Shown here: positions 43,278 to 51,423 of the stretch, piece after piece | Layout of the letters: each line of letters starts with the position of its first letter | How positions within the stretch are numbered: the stretch's first letter is position 1 | Source: Burkholderia sp. Nafp2/4-1b | Lineage (GTDB): Bacteria; Pseudomonadota; Gammaproteobacteria; Burkholderiales; Burkholderiaceae | Length of the DNA stretch: 64,000 nt | NCBI RefSeq assembly: GCF_003635165.1 | Contig: NZ_ML058604.1 | Location: 62,001-126,000 of the forward strand | Direction: 5' to 3' | Notes under the pieces: generated by a model | Told to the model about the DNA's origin: nothing | The model's database searches: none | The model's input: the letters and a program-made list of their open reading frames with translations, nothing else | Position numbers and translations under genes: made by a program

Positions 43278-44939
43278 ATGAGTCAAGCGATCGAAGTGAA
43301 GGTGCCGGATATCGGCGATTACAAGGACGTGCCCGTCATCGAGGTGCTCGTGAAGGTGGGCGACACGGTCGAGCCCGAGCAGTCGCTCGTCACGCTCGAG
43401 TCGGACAAGGCGACGATGGACGTCCCGAGCCCGGCAGCCGGCACGGTCAAGGAAGTGAAAATCAAGGTGGGCGATTCCGTGTCGGAAGGCTCGCTGATCG
43501 TCCTGCTCGAAGGCGGTGCCGGCGCGCAGGTGAACGGCGCTGCCGCACCTGCAGCAGCCGCGGCTCCGGCGGCAGCACCGGCACCGGCAGCAGCCGCGCC
43601 GGCTGCCGCGGCACCGGCCGCAGCACCGGCCGCGTCGGGCGGCACGCTCGAAGTGAAGGTGCCCGACATCGGCGACTACAAGGACGTCCCGGTGATCGAG
43701 ATCGGCGTGAAGGTCGGCGATACGGTCGAGAAGGAGCAATCGCTCGTCACGCTCGAGTCGGACAAGGCGACGATGGACGTGCCGAGCCCGGCCGCCGGCG
43801 TCGTGAAGGAAATCAAGGTCAAGGTGGGCGACTCGGTATCGGAAGGCACGCTGATCGTGCTGCTCGAAGCCGCAGGCGCACCGGCTGCAGCCGCACCGCA
43901 GGCAAGCGCTCCGGCGCCGGCCGCCGCTGCTCCGGCGCCCGCTGCCGCACCGGCACCCGCGAAGGCTGCACCGGCGCCGGCCGCTGCCGCACCGGCCGCC
44001 GCTGCGTCGGGCGAGTACCGCGCGAGCCACGCATCGCCGTCCGTGCGCAAGTTCGCGCGCGAACTCGGCGTCGAAGTCGCACGCGTGCAGGGGAGCGGTC
44101 CGAAGGGCCGCATTACGAAGGAAGACATCACGGGCTTCGTGAAGGGCGTGATGACGGGCCAGCGCGCAGCGCCTGCCGCGGCAGCCGCGCCGGCAGGCGG
44201 CGGCGAGCTGAACTTGCTGCCGTGGCCGAAGGTCGACTTCTCGAAGTTCGGCCCGTTCGAGGCGAAGCCGCTGTCGCGCATCAAGAAGATCTCGGGCGCG
44301 AACCTCCATCGCAACTGGGTGATGATCCCGCACGTCACGAACAACGACGAAGCGGACATCACCGAGCTCGAAGCACTGCGCGTGCAGCTGAACAAGGAGC
44401 ACGAGAAGGCCGGCGTGAAGTTCACGATGCTCGCATTCGTGATCAAGGCGGTCGTCGCGGCGCTGAAGAAGTTCCCGACCTTCAACGCGAGCCTCGACGG
44501 CGACAACCTCGTGTTCAAGCAGTACTACCACGTCGGTTTCGCGGCAGATACGCCGAACGGTCTCGTCGTGCCGGTGATCCGCGATGCGGACAAGAAGGGC
44601 CTCGTCGATATCGCGAAGGAAATGGCCGAGCTGTCGAAGGCCGCGCGCGACGGCAAGCTGAAGCCGGACCAGATGCAAGGTGGTTGCTTCTCGATCTCGT
44701 CGCTCGGCGGGATCGGCGGCACCAACTTCACGCCGATCATCAACGCGCCGGAAGTCGCCATCCTCGGGTTGTCGCGCGGCCAGATGAAGCCGGTGTGGGA
44801 CGGCAAGCAGTTCGTGCCGCGCCTCACGCTGCCGCTGTCGCTGTCGTATGACCATCGCGTCATCGATGGCGCGGAAGCCGCGCGGTTCAATGCGTATCTC
44901 GGCGCGTTGCTTGCCGATTTCCGTCGCATCATTCTTTGA
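43278..44939 (+). CDS. aceF: Dihydrolipoamide acetyltransferase (E2 of pyruvate dehydrogenase)
   Basis: The 553-residue protein has two lipoyl domains (about 1-75 and 118-195, each with [12 protein letters not shown] around the lipoylated Lys). They are joined by Ala/Pro linkers to a peripheral-subunit-binding domain ([33 protein letters not shown], about 250-290) and a catalytic domain ending in [12 protein letters not shown] with the active His near 525. It forms the core of the complex. E. coli AceF has three lipoyl domains; here the third is found on LpdA. Confidence 0.97.
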   Translation: MSQAIEVKVPDIGDYKDVPVIEVLVKVGDTVEPEQSLVTLESDKATMDVPSPAAGTVKEVKIKVGDSVSEGSLIVLLEGGAGAQVNGAAAPAAAAAPAAAPAPAAAAPAAAAPAAAPAASGGTLEVKVPDIGDYKDVPVIEIGVKVGDTVEKEQSLVTLESDKATMDVPSPAAGVVKEIKVKVGDSVSEGTLIVLLEAAGAPAAAAPQASAPAPAAAAPAPAAAPAPAKAAPAPAAAAPAAAASGEYRASHASPSVRKFARELGVEVARVQGSGPKGRITKEDITGFVKGVMTGQRAAPAAAAAPAGGGELNLLPWPKVDFSKFGPFEAKPLSRIKKISGANLHRNWVMIPHVTNNDEADITELEALRVQLNKEHEKAGVKFTMLAFVIKAVVAALKKFPTFNASLDGDNLVFKQYYHVGFAADTPNGLVVPVIRDADKKGLVDIAKEMAELSKAARDGKLKPDQMQGGCFSISSLGGIGGTNFTPIINAPEVAILGLSRGQMKPVWDGKQFVPRLTLPLSLSYDHRVIDGAEAARFNAYLGALLADFRRIIL

Positions 44940-45236
44940 TGAGATGAGGGGCTCGCGGGGGCGTGGGTTTTTGTCGCGTGGTTTTGTGTCGATTCTCCAC
45001 GCCTTGTCGTTGAACCTGTTTCGCTAACGGTCTGCTAGCGTCGCCCCTGCGCGGGGCGGCGGTCACTTTTCTTTGTCTTCCAAAGAAAAGTAACCAAAAG
45101 AAAGGCGCGTCCTTGGGCGGACGGCAAAGGTGGTCCTGCCCAGGTTCGCGTTCTCTCGTCAGGCCGCATGTAGGCAGGTTCCGTCTTTCCGCCGTCCCTC
45201 CCTCTCTCTCTGCAGCTAATCAAGAAGGGGACAGTC
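44940..45236. other. aceF-lpdA intergenic region with REP-like element
   Basis: These 297 bases interrupt the operon and contain two adjacent hairpins (45042-45058; 45061-45095) followed by AAAGAAAGGCGCGTCC. No gene is seen. The ribosome site for lpdA is near 45225 (AGAAGGGGA). Confidence 0.6.
45061..45095. repeat. REP-like palindrome (GGTCACTTTTCTTTG ... CAAAGAAAAGTAACC)
   Basis: Two 15-base arms pair with one mismatch around TCTTC. I recall closely similar sequences at many intergenic sites in Burkholderia and Ralstonia genomes. A GC-rich hairpin (45042-45058) lies immediately before it. Confidence 0.7.
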
Positions 45237-47009
45237 ATGAGTCTCATCGAAGTCAAGGTTCCGGATATCGGCGATTTCAGCGGCGTCGATGTCATCGAAG
45301 TCAACGTCAAACCTGGCGACGTAATCGAAAAAGAGCAAACGCTCATCACGCTCGAATCCGATAAAGCCTCCATGGAAGTGCCCAGCGACGTCGCCGGCAC
45401 AGTCAAGGAAGTCAAGGTCAAAGCCGGCGAGAAAGTCTCGCAAGGCACGGTCATCGCCATCGTCGAAGCATCGGCAGGTGCAGCCGCTCCCGCTCCGGCG
45501 AAAGCCCCCGAAGCGCCGAAGGCCGCCGTCGCTGCTCCGGCTCCGGCCGCCGCCGCTCCGGCACCCGCGCCGCAAGCCGGCAGCTACAGCGGTGCCGCCG
45601 ACATCGAGTGCGACATGCTCGTGCTCGGCGCGGGCCCCGGCGGCTACTCGGCCGCATTCCGCGCCGCCGACCTCGGCATGAAGACGGTGCTGGTCGAACG
45701 CTATTCGACACTCGGCGGCGTGTGCCTGAACGTCGGCTGCATTCCGTCGAAAGCGCTGTTGCATACGGCACTCGTGATCGACGAAGCGGAAGCGCTCGGC
45801 TCGCACGGCATCACCTTCGGCAAGCCGCAGATCGATCTCGACAAGCTGCGCGACTTCAAGTCGGGCGTCGTCAAGAAGCTCACGGGCGGGCTCGCCGGCA
45901 TGGCGAAGGCGCGCAAGGTCGAAGTGGTCACCGGCGTCGGCGCGTTCGTCGATCCGTATCACATGGAAGTGCAGGGCGAAAACGGCAAGAATGTCGTCAA
46001 GTTCAAGCAGGCGATCATCGCCGCCGGCTCGCAAGCGGTGAAGCTGCCGTTCATGCCGGAAGACCCGCGCGTGGTCGATTCGACGGGCGCACTCGAACTG
46101 CGCCAGCTGCCCAAGCGCATGCTCGTGATCGGCGGCGGCATCATCGGCCTCGAAATGGCGACGGTGTATTCGACGCTCGGTACCGAAATCGACGTCGTCG
46201 AAATGATGGACGGCCTGATGATGGGCGCGGACCGCGATCTCGTGAAGGTCTGGGAAAAGTACAACGCGAAGCGCTTCGGCAACGTGATGCTCAAGACCAA
46301 GACGGTCGGCGCGGAAGCGAAGGAAGACGGCATCTACGTGAAGTTCGAGGGCGAGAAGGCCCCGGCGGAAGCGCAGCGCTACGACCTCGTGCTGGTCGCG
46401 GTGGGCCGCAGCCCGAACGGCAAGAAGATCGGTGCCGACAAGGCCGGCGTGGCGGTCACGGAGCGCGGCTTCATCGACGTCGACAAGCAGATGCGCACGA
46501 ACGTCCCGCACATCTTCGCGATCGGCGACGTCGTCGGCCAGCCGATGCTTGCGCACAAGGCCGTGCATGAAGGCCACGTCGCAGCGGAGGCCGCCCACGG
46601 CGAGAAGGCATACTTCGACGCGCTGCAGATCCCGTCGGTGGCGTACACCGATCCGGAAGTGGCGTGGGCCGGCAAGACGGAAGACCAGTGCAAGGCCGAA
46701 GGCATCAAGTACGGCAAGGCAGTGTTCCCGTGGGCCGCATCGGGCCGCGCAATCGCGAACGGCCGCGACGAAGGCTTCACGAAGCTGATCTTCGACGAGG
46801 AAACGCATCGCGTGATCGGCGGCGGGATCGTCGGCCTGAACGCGGGCGACCTGATCAGCGAAGTTTGTCTCGCGGTCGAGATGGGCGCGGACGCGGAAGA
46901 CATCGGCAAGACGATCCACCCGCACCCGACGCTCGGCGAATCGGTAGGCATGGCCGCCGAGTTGTACGAAGGCGTCTGTACCGACCTGCCGCCGCAACGC
47001 AAGAAGTAG
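45237..47009 (+). CDS. lpdA: Dihydrolipoamide dehydrogenase (E3) with N-terminal lipoyl domain
   Basis: The 590-residue flavoprotein starts with a lipoyl domain (about 1-78, ESDKASMEVPSD), an Ala/Pro linker to about 118, then the pyridine-nucleotide disulfide oxidoreductase: FAD site LVLGAGPGGYSAAFRAA, redox pair Cys163/Cys168 in GGVCLNVGCIPSKA, NAD site VIGGGIIGLEMATVY and the C-terminal dimer motif HPHPTLGESVGMAAE. It reoxidises the lipoyl groups of AceF. The lipoyl fusion is typical of E3 dedicated to pyruvate dehydrogenase in beta-proteobacteria. Confidence 0.97.
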   Translation: MSLIEVKVPDIGDFSGVDVIEVNVKPGDVIEKEQTLITLESDKASMEVPSDVAGTVKEVKVKAGEKVSQGTVIAIVEASAGAAAPAPAKAPEAPKAAVAAPAPAAAAPAPAPQAGSYSGAADIECDMLVLGAGPGGYSAAFRAADLGMKTVLVERYSTLGGVCLNVGCIPSKALLHTALVIDEAEALGSHGITFGKPQIDLDKLRDFKSGVVKKLTGGLAGMAKARKVEVVTGVGAFVDPYHMEVQGENGKNVVKFKQAIIAAGSQAVKLPFMPEDPRVVDSTGALELRQLPKRMLVIGGGIIGLEMATVYSTLGTEIDVVEMMDGLMMGADRDLVKVWEKYNAKRFGNVMLKTKTVGAEAKEDGIYVKFEGEKAPAEAQRYDLVLVAVGRSPNGKKIGADKAGVAVTERGFIDVDKQMRTNVPHIFAIGDVVGQPMLAHKAVHEGHVAAEAAHGEKAYFDALQIPSVAYTDPEVAWAGKTEDQCKAEGIKYGKAVFPWAASGRAIANGRDEGFTKLIFDEETHRVIGGGIVGLNAGDLISEVCLAVEMGADAEDIGKTIHPHPTLGESVGMAAELYEGVCTDLPPQRKK

Positions 47010-47044
47010 CGCGATCGGCACGGCCGGCTTCGTGCCGGTCACGC

Positions 47045-47085
47045 AAAAACGCCGCCGCCCGGGGATTCCGGGCGGCGGCGTTTTT
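47045..47085 (+). terminator. Strong terminator after the pdh operon
   Basis: A perfect 18-bp stem (47045-47062 with 47068-47085, loop GGATT) has A5 on one side and T5 on the other, so it can act in both directions. Confidence 0.92.
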
Positions 47086-47161
47086 GTTTGCCCGGGGCTG
47101 ACGGCGACCCGCGCAATGCACCGATGGCGACGCGACGGCCGGGCGTTCCGGCGCCAGAAAC

Positions 47162-47188
47162 AAAAAAGCCGCGCAGTGCGCGGCTTTT
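47162..47188 (-). terminator. Terminator of the phasin gene
   Basis: Perfect 11-bp stem (47164-47174 with 47178-47188, loop AGT), followed on the minus strand by six T (47167-47162). Confidence 0.88.
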
Positions 47189-47204
47189 CAGGAGCAGGGG
47201 ACGC

Positions 47205-47771
47205 TTACGCGGCCGGCTTGCTCGCACGGCGCGATGCAGCAGCCGTGGCAGCCTTCGTCGCGACAGCGGCAGCCGCGTTGAAGTTCGTTTCGGCGATCTC
47301 GACGGCTTGCTTCGCAGCCTTCTGAACCGTTTCGTACGTCGTGTTCGCAGCGTTCAGTGCCGACTTCAGTGCGGCGACAGCCGTTTCCGAACCGGCCGGG
47401 GCGTTCTTCGCGACGTTGTCGACGAGGGCCTGGATCTTCTTGTTCTGGTCTTCGAATTGCGCTTCGGCAACCTTCGCGAACTCGGCTTGCGTCGACGACG
47501 CGATTTCATACAGGTGACGGCTGTACGACAGCACCTTTTCCGCGACCGGCTGCGACAGGCTCGCTTGCAGCGCGATCAGTTCCTGTGCGTCCTTCACCGA
47601 CAGCAGACGCTGTGCGTTTTCCTGGCTTTCCGTCAGCGACGACTTCACGACCTGCAGGTTGAGTTCGATCAGCTTTTCGACGCCTTCGAATGCCTTGGTC
47701 GTCAGACCGAACAGGCTTTCGAGGTTGGCTTTTTGGGCGGCGGCGATTTGCTCGGGGGTCAGCAAGGACAT
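47205..47771 (-). CDS. phaP: Phasin family protein (PHB granule-associated)
   Basis: The 188-residue protein is almost all helix: [46 protein letters not shown], then [37 protein letters not shown]. It ends in an Ala/Lys-rich tail ([12 protein letters not shown]). Phasins coat polyhydroxybutyrate granules and are made in large amounts. ATG at 47771 follows GGAGCTTGAC. A long leader and flanking palindromes (47851-47866; 47910-47924) suggest repression, perhaps by PhaR (inference). Codon use is biased as in highly expressed genes. Confidence 0.94.
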   Translation of the reverse strand: MSLLTPEQIAAAQKANLESLFGLTTKAFEGVEKLIELNLQVVKSSLTESQENAQRLLSVKDAQELIALQASLSQPVAEKVLSYSRHLYEIASSTQAEFAKVAEAQFEDQNKKIQALVDNVAKNAPAGSETAVAALKSALNAANTTYETVQKAAKQAVEIAETNFNAAAAVATKAATAAASRRASKPAA

Positions 47772-47850
47772 GTCAAGCTCCTGAAAAGCGATCACGTCGA
47801 TCGCAGGGGATAAAGGGCACTACGCTGGGGAACCACGGAAGCCGCGTGCT

Positions 47851-47866
47851 TTGTGCAACGCAGCAA
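47851..47866. promoter_or_regulatory. Downstream palindrome-like site of phaP promoter
   Basis: TTGTGCAACGCAGCAA resembles the palindrome at 47910 (TTGTGC-N3-GCA..AA) and falls at about +2 to +17 of the predicted phaP transcript. Confidence 0.4.
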
Positions 47867-47874
47867 TGAGTCAT

Positions 47875-47902
47875 ATTTTAGGGCACAGAAAAGTCTTGTC
47901 AA
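47875..47902 (-). promoter_or_regulatory. Promoter of phaP
   Basis: Minus-strand TTGACA (47902-47897), a 16-bp spacer and TAAAAT (47880-47875); predicted +1 about 97 bases before the ATG. Confidence 0.7.
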
Positions 47903-47909
47903 GCATTTT

Positions 47910-47924
47910 TTGTGCGCCGCACAA
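47910..47924. promoter_or_regulatory. Perfect palindrome upstream of phaP promoter
   Basis: TTGTGCGCCGCACAA has perfect 6-bp arms and lies just upstream of the -35. Its partial copy lies 59 bp away, past the -10. It is a candidate operator for a PHB-responsive repressor. Confidence 0.5.
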
Positions 47925-48364
47925 TCACGACAAATTATCGATAAAACAACAAGTTATCGCGGCCGTTCGGAATCGGTTTCACGCCGGTTCCCACATGGTG
48001 CGCACCACGCCGGGGAAGGCGCGGCGCACCATGATCATTCCCAGGTAAACCTGACAGGCATGTGGAACGTTATGCTTGGGTTCCTGTCGAAAAGCGCGCC
48101 GTTTCAATGCGCGTGCCGTGGCGGTGTGCCGCCGCCGCGGTCGAGACCGGTGCCTGAGGCACGCCGAGGGCCGGATACGTACTTTCCCCGCTTTAATTTG
48201 TCGCCAAAGTGACGTTATCTCAATTAACCGTGTGGTAATCGGGAGGCGGGTACTGTCGGGCAGCGCAGCTCATCGATTTTTTCGATGGGTGCGGGAGGGT
48301 TGATTGTCTTATTGCAGGGCAACTCTTACATTCCGGTTTAACGACGATCGGTAAGTGCCTAATA

Positions 48365-48393
48365 TTGCTCTTTTTTTCAGCTTTAACTACACT
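48365..48393 (+). promoter_or_regulatory. Promoter of pbpG
   Basis: TTGCTC (48365-48370), a 17-bp spacer and TACACT (48388-48393) place the start near 48400. Confidence 0.5.
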
Positions 48394-48428
48394 TGCGGGA
48401 ACCTCCCGCCCGCTTTGTCCAGACCCCA

Positions 48429-49574
48429 ATGAAAGCCGAATCGTTTTCACCGCGCAGATTGTTGCAGAGCATGACGCTCGGCACGGCTGTGTCGGTCGCC
48501 GTCGCGTTGCTCGCGACCGCCGCGTCCGTCACGCCCGCTGACGCCTTTGCCGCCACTGCGAAGACCCACCACGCCGCCAAGAAAGCCGCTTCCGCTTCGT
48601 CCGCGAAGAAAACGGTGAAGGCCGCGTCCGCCAACGTCGCGTCGGACGATGCACCGCGTGCGAAGGCATCGCGCAAACGCGCGACGCTCGCAGCGAACGT
48701 GCACGGGCACCACGGCGCGGTGCGCAAGGTCGCGTTCCAGCCGCGCCGCCCGACGGTCGGCCAGGCGTTCGGCCTGCACGATACGCCGGACGCGCTCGCG
48801 CTGCGCTCGAGCGTCGCGTACGTCGTTGACCAGAACACCGGCGAGCCGCTGTTCGACAAGAATTCGCACGCCGTCGTGCCGATCGCGTCGATCTCGAAGC
48901 TGATGACCGCGATGGTCGTGCTCGACTCGAAGGCGCCGATGACCGACCAGATCGAGGTCACCGACGAAGATCGCGACTACGAGAAGGGCACGGGCTCGCG
49001 CCTGTCGGTCGGCTCGATCCTGTCGCGCGAGGACATGCTGCACATCGCGCTGATGGCATCGGAAAACCGTGCCGCGGCCGCGCTGTCGCGCTACTACCCG
49101 GGCGGCCGTCCGGCGTTCATCGCCGCGATGAACGCGAAGGCGAAGGCGCTGGGCATGAACGACACCCACTTCGAGAACTCGACGGGCCTGTCGAGCTCGA
49201 ACGTGTCGAGCGCACGCGACCTCGTGAAGATGGTCAACGCGGCGTACCAGTATTCGACGATTCGTCAGTTCTCGACCGATCGCACGTACGACGTCAATAC
49301 GGGCAAGCGCACGCTGGTCTACAACAGCACGAACGCGCTGATCCGCGGCAACGGCTCATGGGACATCGGCCTGCAGAAGACCGGCTTCATCAACGAGGCG
49401 GGCGAATGCCTCGTGATGCAGGCGACGATCCACGGCCGCCCGATGGTGATGGTGCTGCTGGATTCGTTCGGCAAGTATTCGCGCTTCGCCGACGCGGCGC
49501 GCCTGCGCAACTGGCTCGATGCCGGCGGCGGCGAGCGCCTGACGGCAGCCAACACCGCGACAGGCGGCACCTGA
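48429..49574 (+). CDS. pbpG: D-alanyl-D-alanine endopeptidase (penicillin-binding protein 7/8)
   Basis: The 381-residue precursor has a signal sequence (about 1-42), a Lys/Ala/His-rich linker of about 65 residues, and an S11 peptidase domain with SISK (Ser154, Lys157), SEN (211-213) and QKTG near 320. It cleaves D-Ala-meso-DAP cross-links in the periplasm. ATG at 48429 is chosen at the start of the signal region; an upstream TTG is less likely. The basic linker is longer than in E. coli PbpG (310 residues) and may bind the wall. Confidence 0.92.
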   Translation: MKAESFSPRRLLQSMTLGTAVSVAVALLATAASVTPADAFAATAKTHHAAKKAASASSAKKTVKAASANVASDDAPRAKASRKRATLAANVHGHHGAVRKVAFQPRRPTVGQAFGLHDTPDALALRSSVAYVVDQNTGEPLFDKNSHAVVPIASISKLMTAMVVLDSKAPMTDQIEVTDEDRDYEKGTGSRLSVGSILSREDMLHIALMASENRAAAALSRYYPGGRPAFIAAMNAKAKALGMNDTHFENSTGLSSSNVSSARDLVKMVNAAYQYSTIRQFSTDRTYDVNTGKRTLVYNSTNALIRGNGSWDIGLQKTGFINEAGECLVMQATIHGRPMVMVLLDSFGKYSRFADAARLRNWLDAGGGERLTAANTATGGT

Positions 49575-49616
49575 TCGCGCCCCGGCGGTTCGCCGCCGTA
49601 CCGGTCGCCGCAAAGC

Positions 49617-49644
49617 AAAAGCCCCGCAATCGCGGGGCTTTTTT
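49617..49644 (+). terminator. Terminator after pbpG
   Basis: AAAAGCCCCGC pairs with GCGGGGCTTTT (49617-49627 with 49632-49642, loop AATC) and is followed by more T. Confidence 0.9.
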
Positions 49645-49674
49645 CATGTGGCGCGGTACGGCGGGCGGCGCAAC

Positions 49675-50484
49675 TCATCCGTGCCGTTGCAAGCCTTCCG
49701 TGTCCTTCGCGGGGGCGGGGCGGTAGCCGAGCGATTCCGAGATGGTCAGCGCGGTGCGGGTCAACTGGCCGAGCCACGCATCCTGCAGCCGATCGGCCGG
49801 CGCCGACAGCGACAGGCCCGCGACGAGCCTGCCCGAGTCGTCGTAAATGCCGGCCGCGATGCAGCGCACGCCCAGCTCCAGCTCCTCGTTGTCGCGCGCG
49901 CACGATTGCTGGCGCACGAGCGTCAGTTCGCGCTCGAGCTTCGCGATGTCGGTGATGCTGTTCTGCGTATGGCCGGAGAGCCCGGTGCGCGTCGCGTAGG
50001 CGCGCACGCGCGACGTTTCGTCGACCGCGAGAAACAGCTTGCCGACCGACGTCAGGTGCAGCGGCGCACGGCCGCCGATCGCCCGCACGACCTGCATCCC
50101 CGAGCGCTCCGAATACGCGCGCTCGATATAGACGATCTCGTCGCCCTGGCGCACGGACAGGTTCACGGTCTGGCCGGTCAGGCGGTGCAGCTCGCGCATC
50201 GGCATCAGGGCCGCGTCGCGAACCGACAGGCGCGCCTTCACGAGATTGCCGAGCTCGAGCAGCCGCATGCCGAGCCGGTACGTGCCGGGATCGGAGCGGT
50301 CGACGAGACGGCAGGTCACCATGTCGTTGAGAATACGGTGCGCGGTCGACGGATGCAGTTCCGTGCGCTGCGCAAGCTCCTTCAGGCTGACGGGGTCGCT
50401 GTGCGCGGCGAGCGCGTCCAGCAACCGCATCATGCGTTCGATCACCTGGATCGACGTTTTGGAATCCGGGGTGGGTTGGCTCAT
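49675..50484 (-). CDS. IclR family transcriptional regulator
   Basis: The 269-residue protein has an N-terminal winged helix-turn-helix (IQVIERMMRLLDALAAHSDPVSLKELAQRTELHPSTAHRILNDMV) and a C-terminal effector domain (GQTVNLSVRQGDEIVYIERAYS, LHLTSVGKLFLAV, GVRCIAAGIYDDSGRLVAGLSLSAP). It diverges from lutA with 182 bp between them and likely controls the lut genes or itself. LutR of Bacillus is a GntR protein, so this is a different control scheme. The ligand is unknown. Confidence 0.92.
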   Translation of the reverse strand: MSQPTPDSKTSIQVIERMMRLLDALAAHSDPVSLKELAQRTELHPSTAHRILNDMVTCRLVDRSDPGTYRLGMRLLELGNLVKARLSVRDAALMPMRELHRLTGQTVNLSVRQGDEIVYIERAYSERSGMQVVRAIGGRAPLHLTSVGKLFLAVDETSRVRAYATRTGLSGHTQNSITDIAKLERELTLVRQQSCARDNEELELGVRCIAAGIYDDSGRLVAGLSLSAPADRLQDAWLGQLTRTALTISESLGYRPAPAKDTEGLQRHG

Positions 50485-50610
50485 GTCGGGGGAGAATCGG
50501 TTGACGCGTCAAGCGGTGTTGCGTCGATTGTATCTCGTATCGTGAAAAAAGCGAACGCTGTTCGAGGAAGTCCTCGTTTCGGGGCGTGCGCACTTGCGTG
50601 CGCGCCGGCG

Positions 50611-50639
50611 TTGGTCTTGCCGGCCAAACGGCGGATAAT
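50611..50639 (+). promoter_or_regulatory. Promoter of lutA
   Basis: TTGGTC (50611-50616), a 17-bp spacer and GATAAT (50634-50639); start near 50646, 21 bases before the ATG. Confidence 0.5.
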
Positions 50640-50666
50640 GAGAGCCGTTTTCTCGAAGGAGCGCGT

Positions 50667-51389
50667 ATGCGAGTCGGTTTGTTCGTGACCTGCCTGGTCG
50701 ACCTGATGCGTCCGGAAATCGGCTTTTCCGCGCTGAAACTGATTCGCGACGCCGGCTACGAGGTATTCGTGCCGCCCGCGCAAACCTGCTGCGGCCAACC
50801 GGCCTACAACTCGGGCGACCGCGCGCTCGCGCGCGACCTGGCGGAAAAGGCGCTTCGCGAGTTCGAGCAGTTCGATTACGTCGTCGCGCCGTCCGGCTCA
50901 TGCGGCGGGATGATCCGCGCGCACTACGGCGACCTGTTCCGCGACGACCCCGAACTGATGGGGCGCTACACGCGGTTCCAGCAGAAGGTCTACGAACTGA
51001 CCGATTTCCTGGCGAACGTCGCGAAGGTGACGCTCGCACCCGGCGAATTCGCGGGGCCCGTCACCTATCACGACTCGTGCTCGGGCCTGCGCGAACTCGG
51101 CGTGAAGGCGCAGCCGCGCGCGCTGCTCGCGCAGCGCGGCGTGGCCGTCACCGAAATGAAGGACTGCGAGCACTGCTGCGGCTTCGGCGGCACGTTCGCG
51201 GTCAAGTACGGCGACATTTCGGCGGCGATTGCCGACGAAAAATGCGCGAACGTGCGCGCATCCGGCGCAGGCGCCGTCGTGCTCGGCGATCTCGGCTGCA
51301 TGCTGAACATCGAAGGGCGGTTGCGCCGCACGGGCGACCGCGACACGCGCGTGCTGCACGTCGCGCAGGTGCTGGCGGGCGACGTCTGA
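50667..51389 (+). CDS. lutA: Lactate utilization protein LutA-like Fe-S oxidoreductase subunit
   Basis: The 240-residue protein consists of two CCG domains (cysteine-rich, QTCCGQPAYNSG near residue 37 and CEHCCGFGGTFA near 170), the pattern of LutA/YkgE. In Bacillus LutABC oxidises L-lactate to pyruvate as a cytoplasmic iron-sulfur complex. ATG at 50667 follows AAGGAGCG. lutB starts 34 bases later. Confidence 0.9.
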   Translation: MRVGLFVTCLVDLMRPEIGFSALKLIRDAGYEVFVPPAQTCCGQPAYNSGDRALARDLAEKALREFEQFDYVVAPSGSCGGMIRAHYGDLFRDDPELMGRYTRFQQKVYELTDFLANVAKVTLAPGEFAGPVTYHDSCSGLRELGVKAQPRALLAQRGVAVTEMKDCEHCCGFGGTFAVKYGDISAAIADEKCANVRASGAGAVVLGDLGCMLNIEGRLRRTGDRDTRVLHVAQVLAGDV

Positions 51390-51423
51390 CGCCCGGTTCC
51401 GCTCACTTTTCCCCGATACCGCG

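Larger units (their letters stand above)
47772..48428. other. AT-richer control region between phaP and pbpG
   Basis: This 657-base gap is markedly richer in A and T than its surroundings, especially 47870-47960 and 48200-48400. It contains the two divergent promoters, palindromes near phaP and a 10-bp inverted repeat (47994-48003 / 48024-48033). Open frames across it lack recognisable homology or ribosome sites. Confidence 0.6.

Noticed and set aside
47853..48212. 119-codon plus-strand frame in the phaP-pbpG gap
   Set aside because: No ribosome site, no homology and it runs through the phaP promoter.
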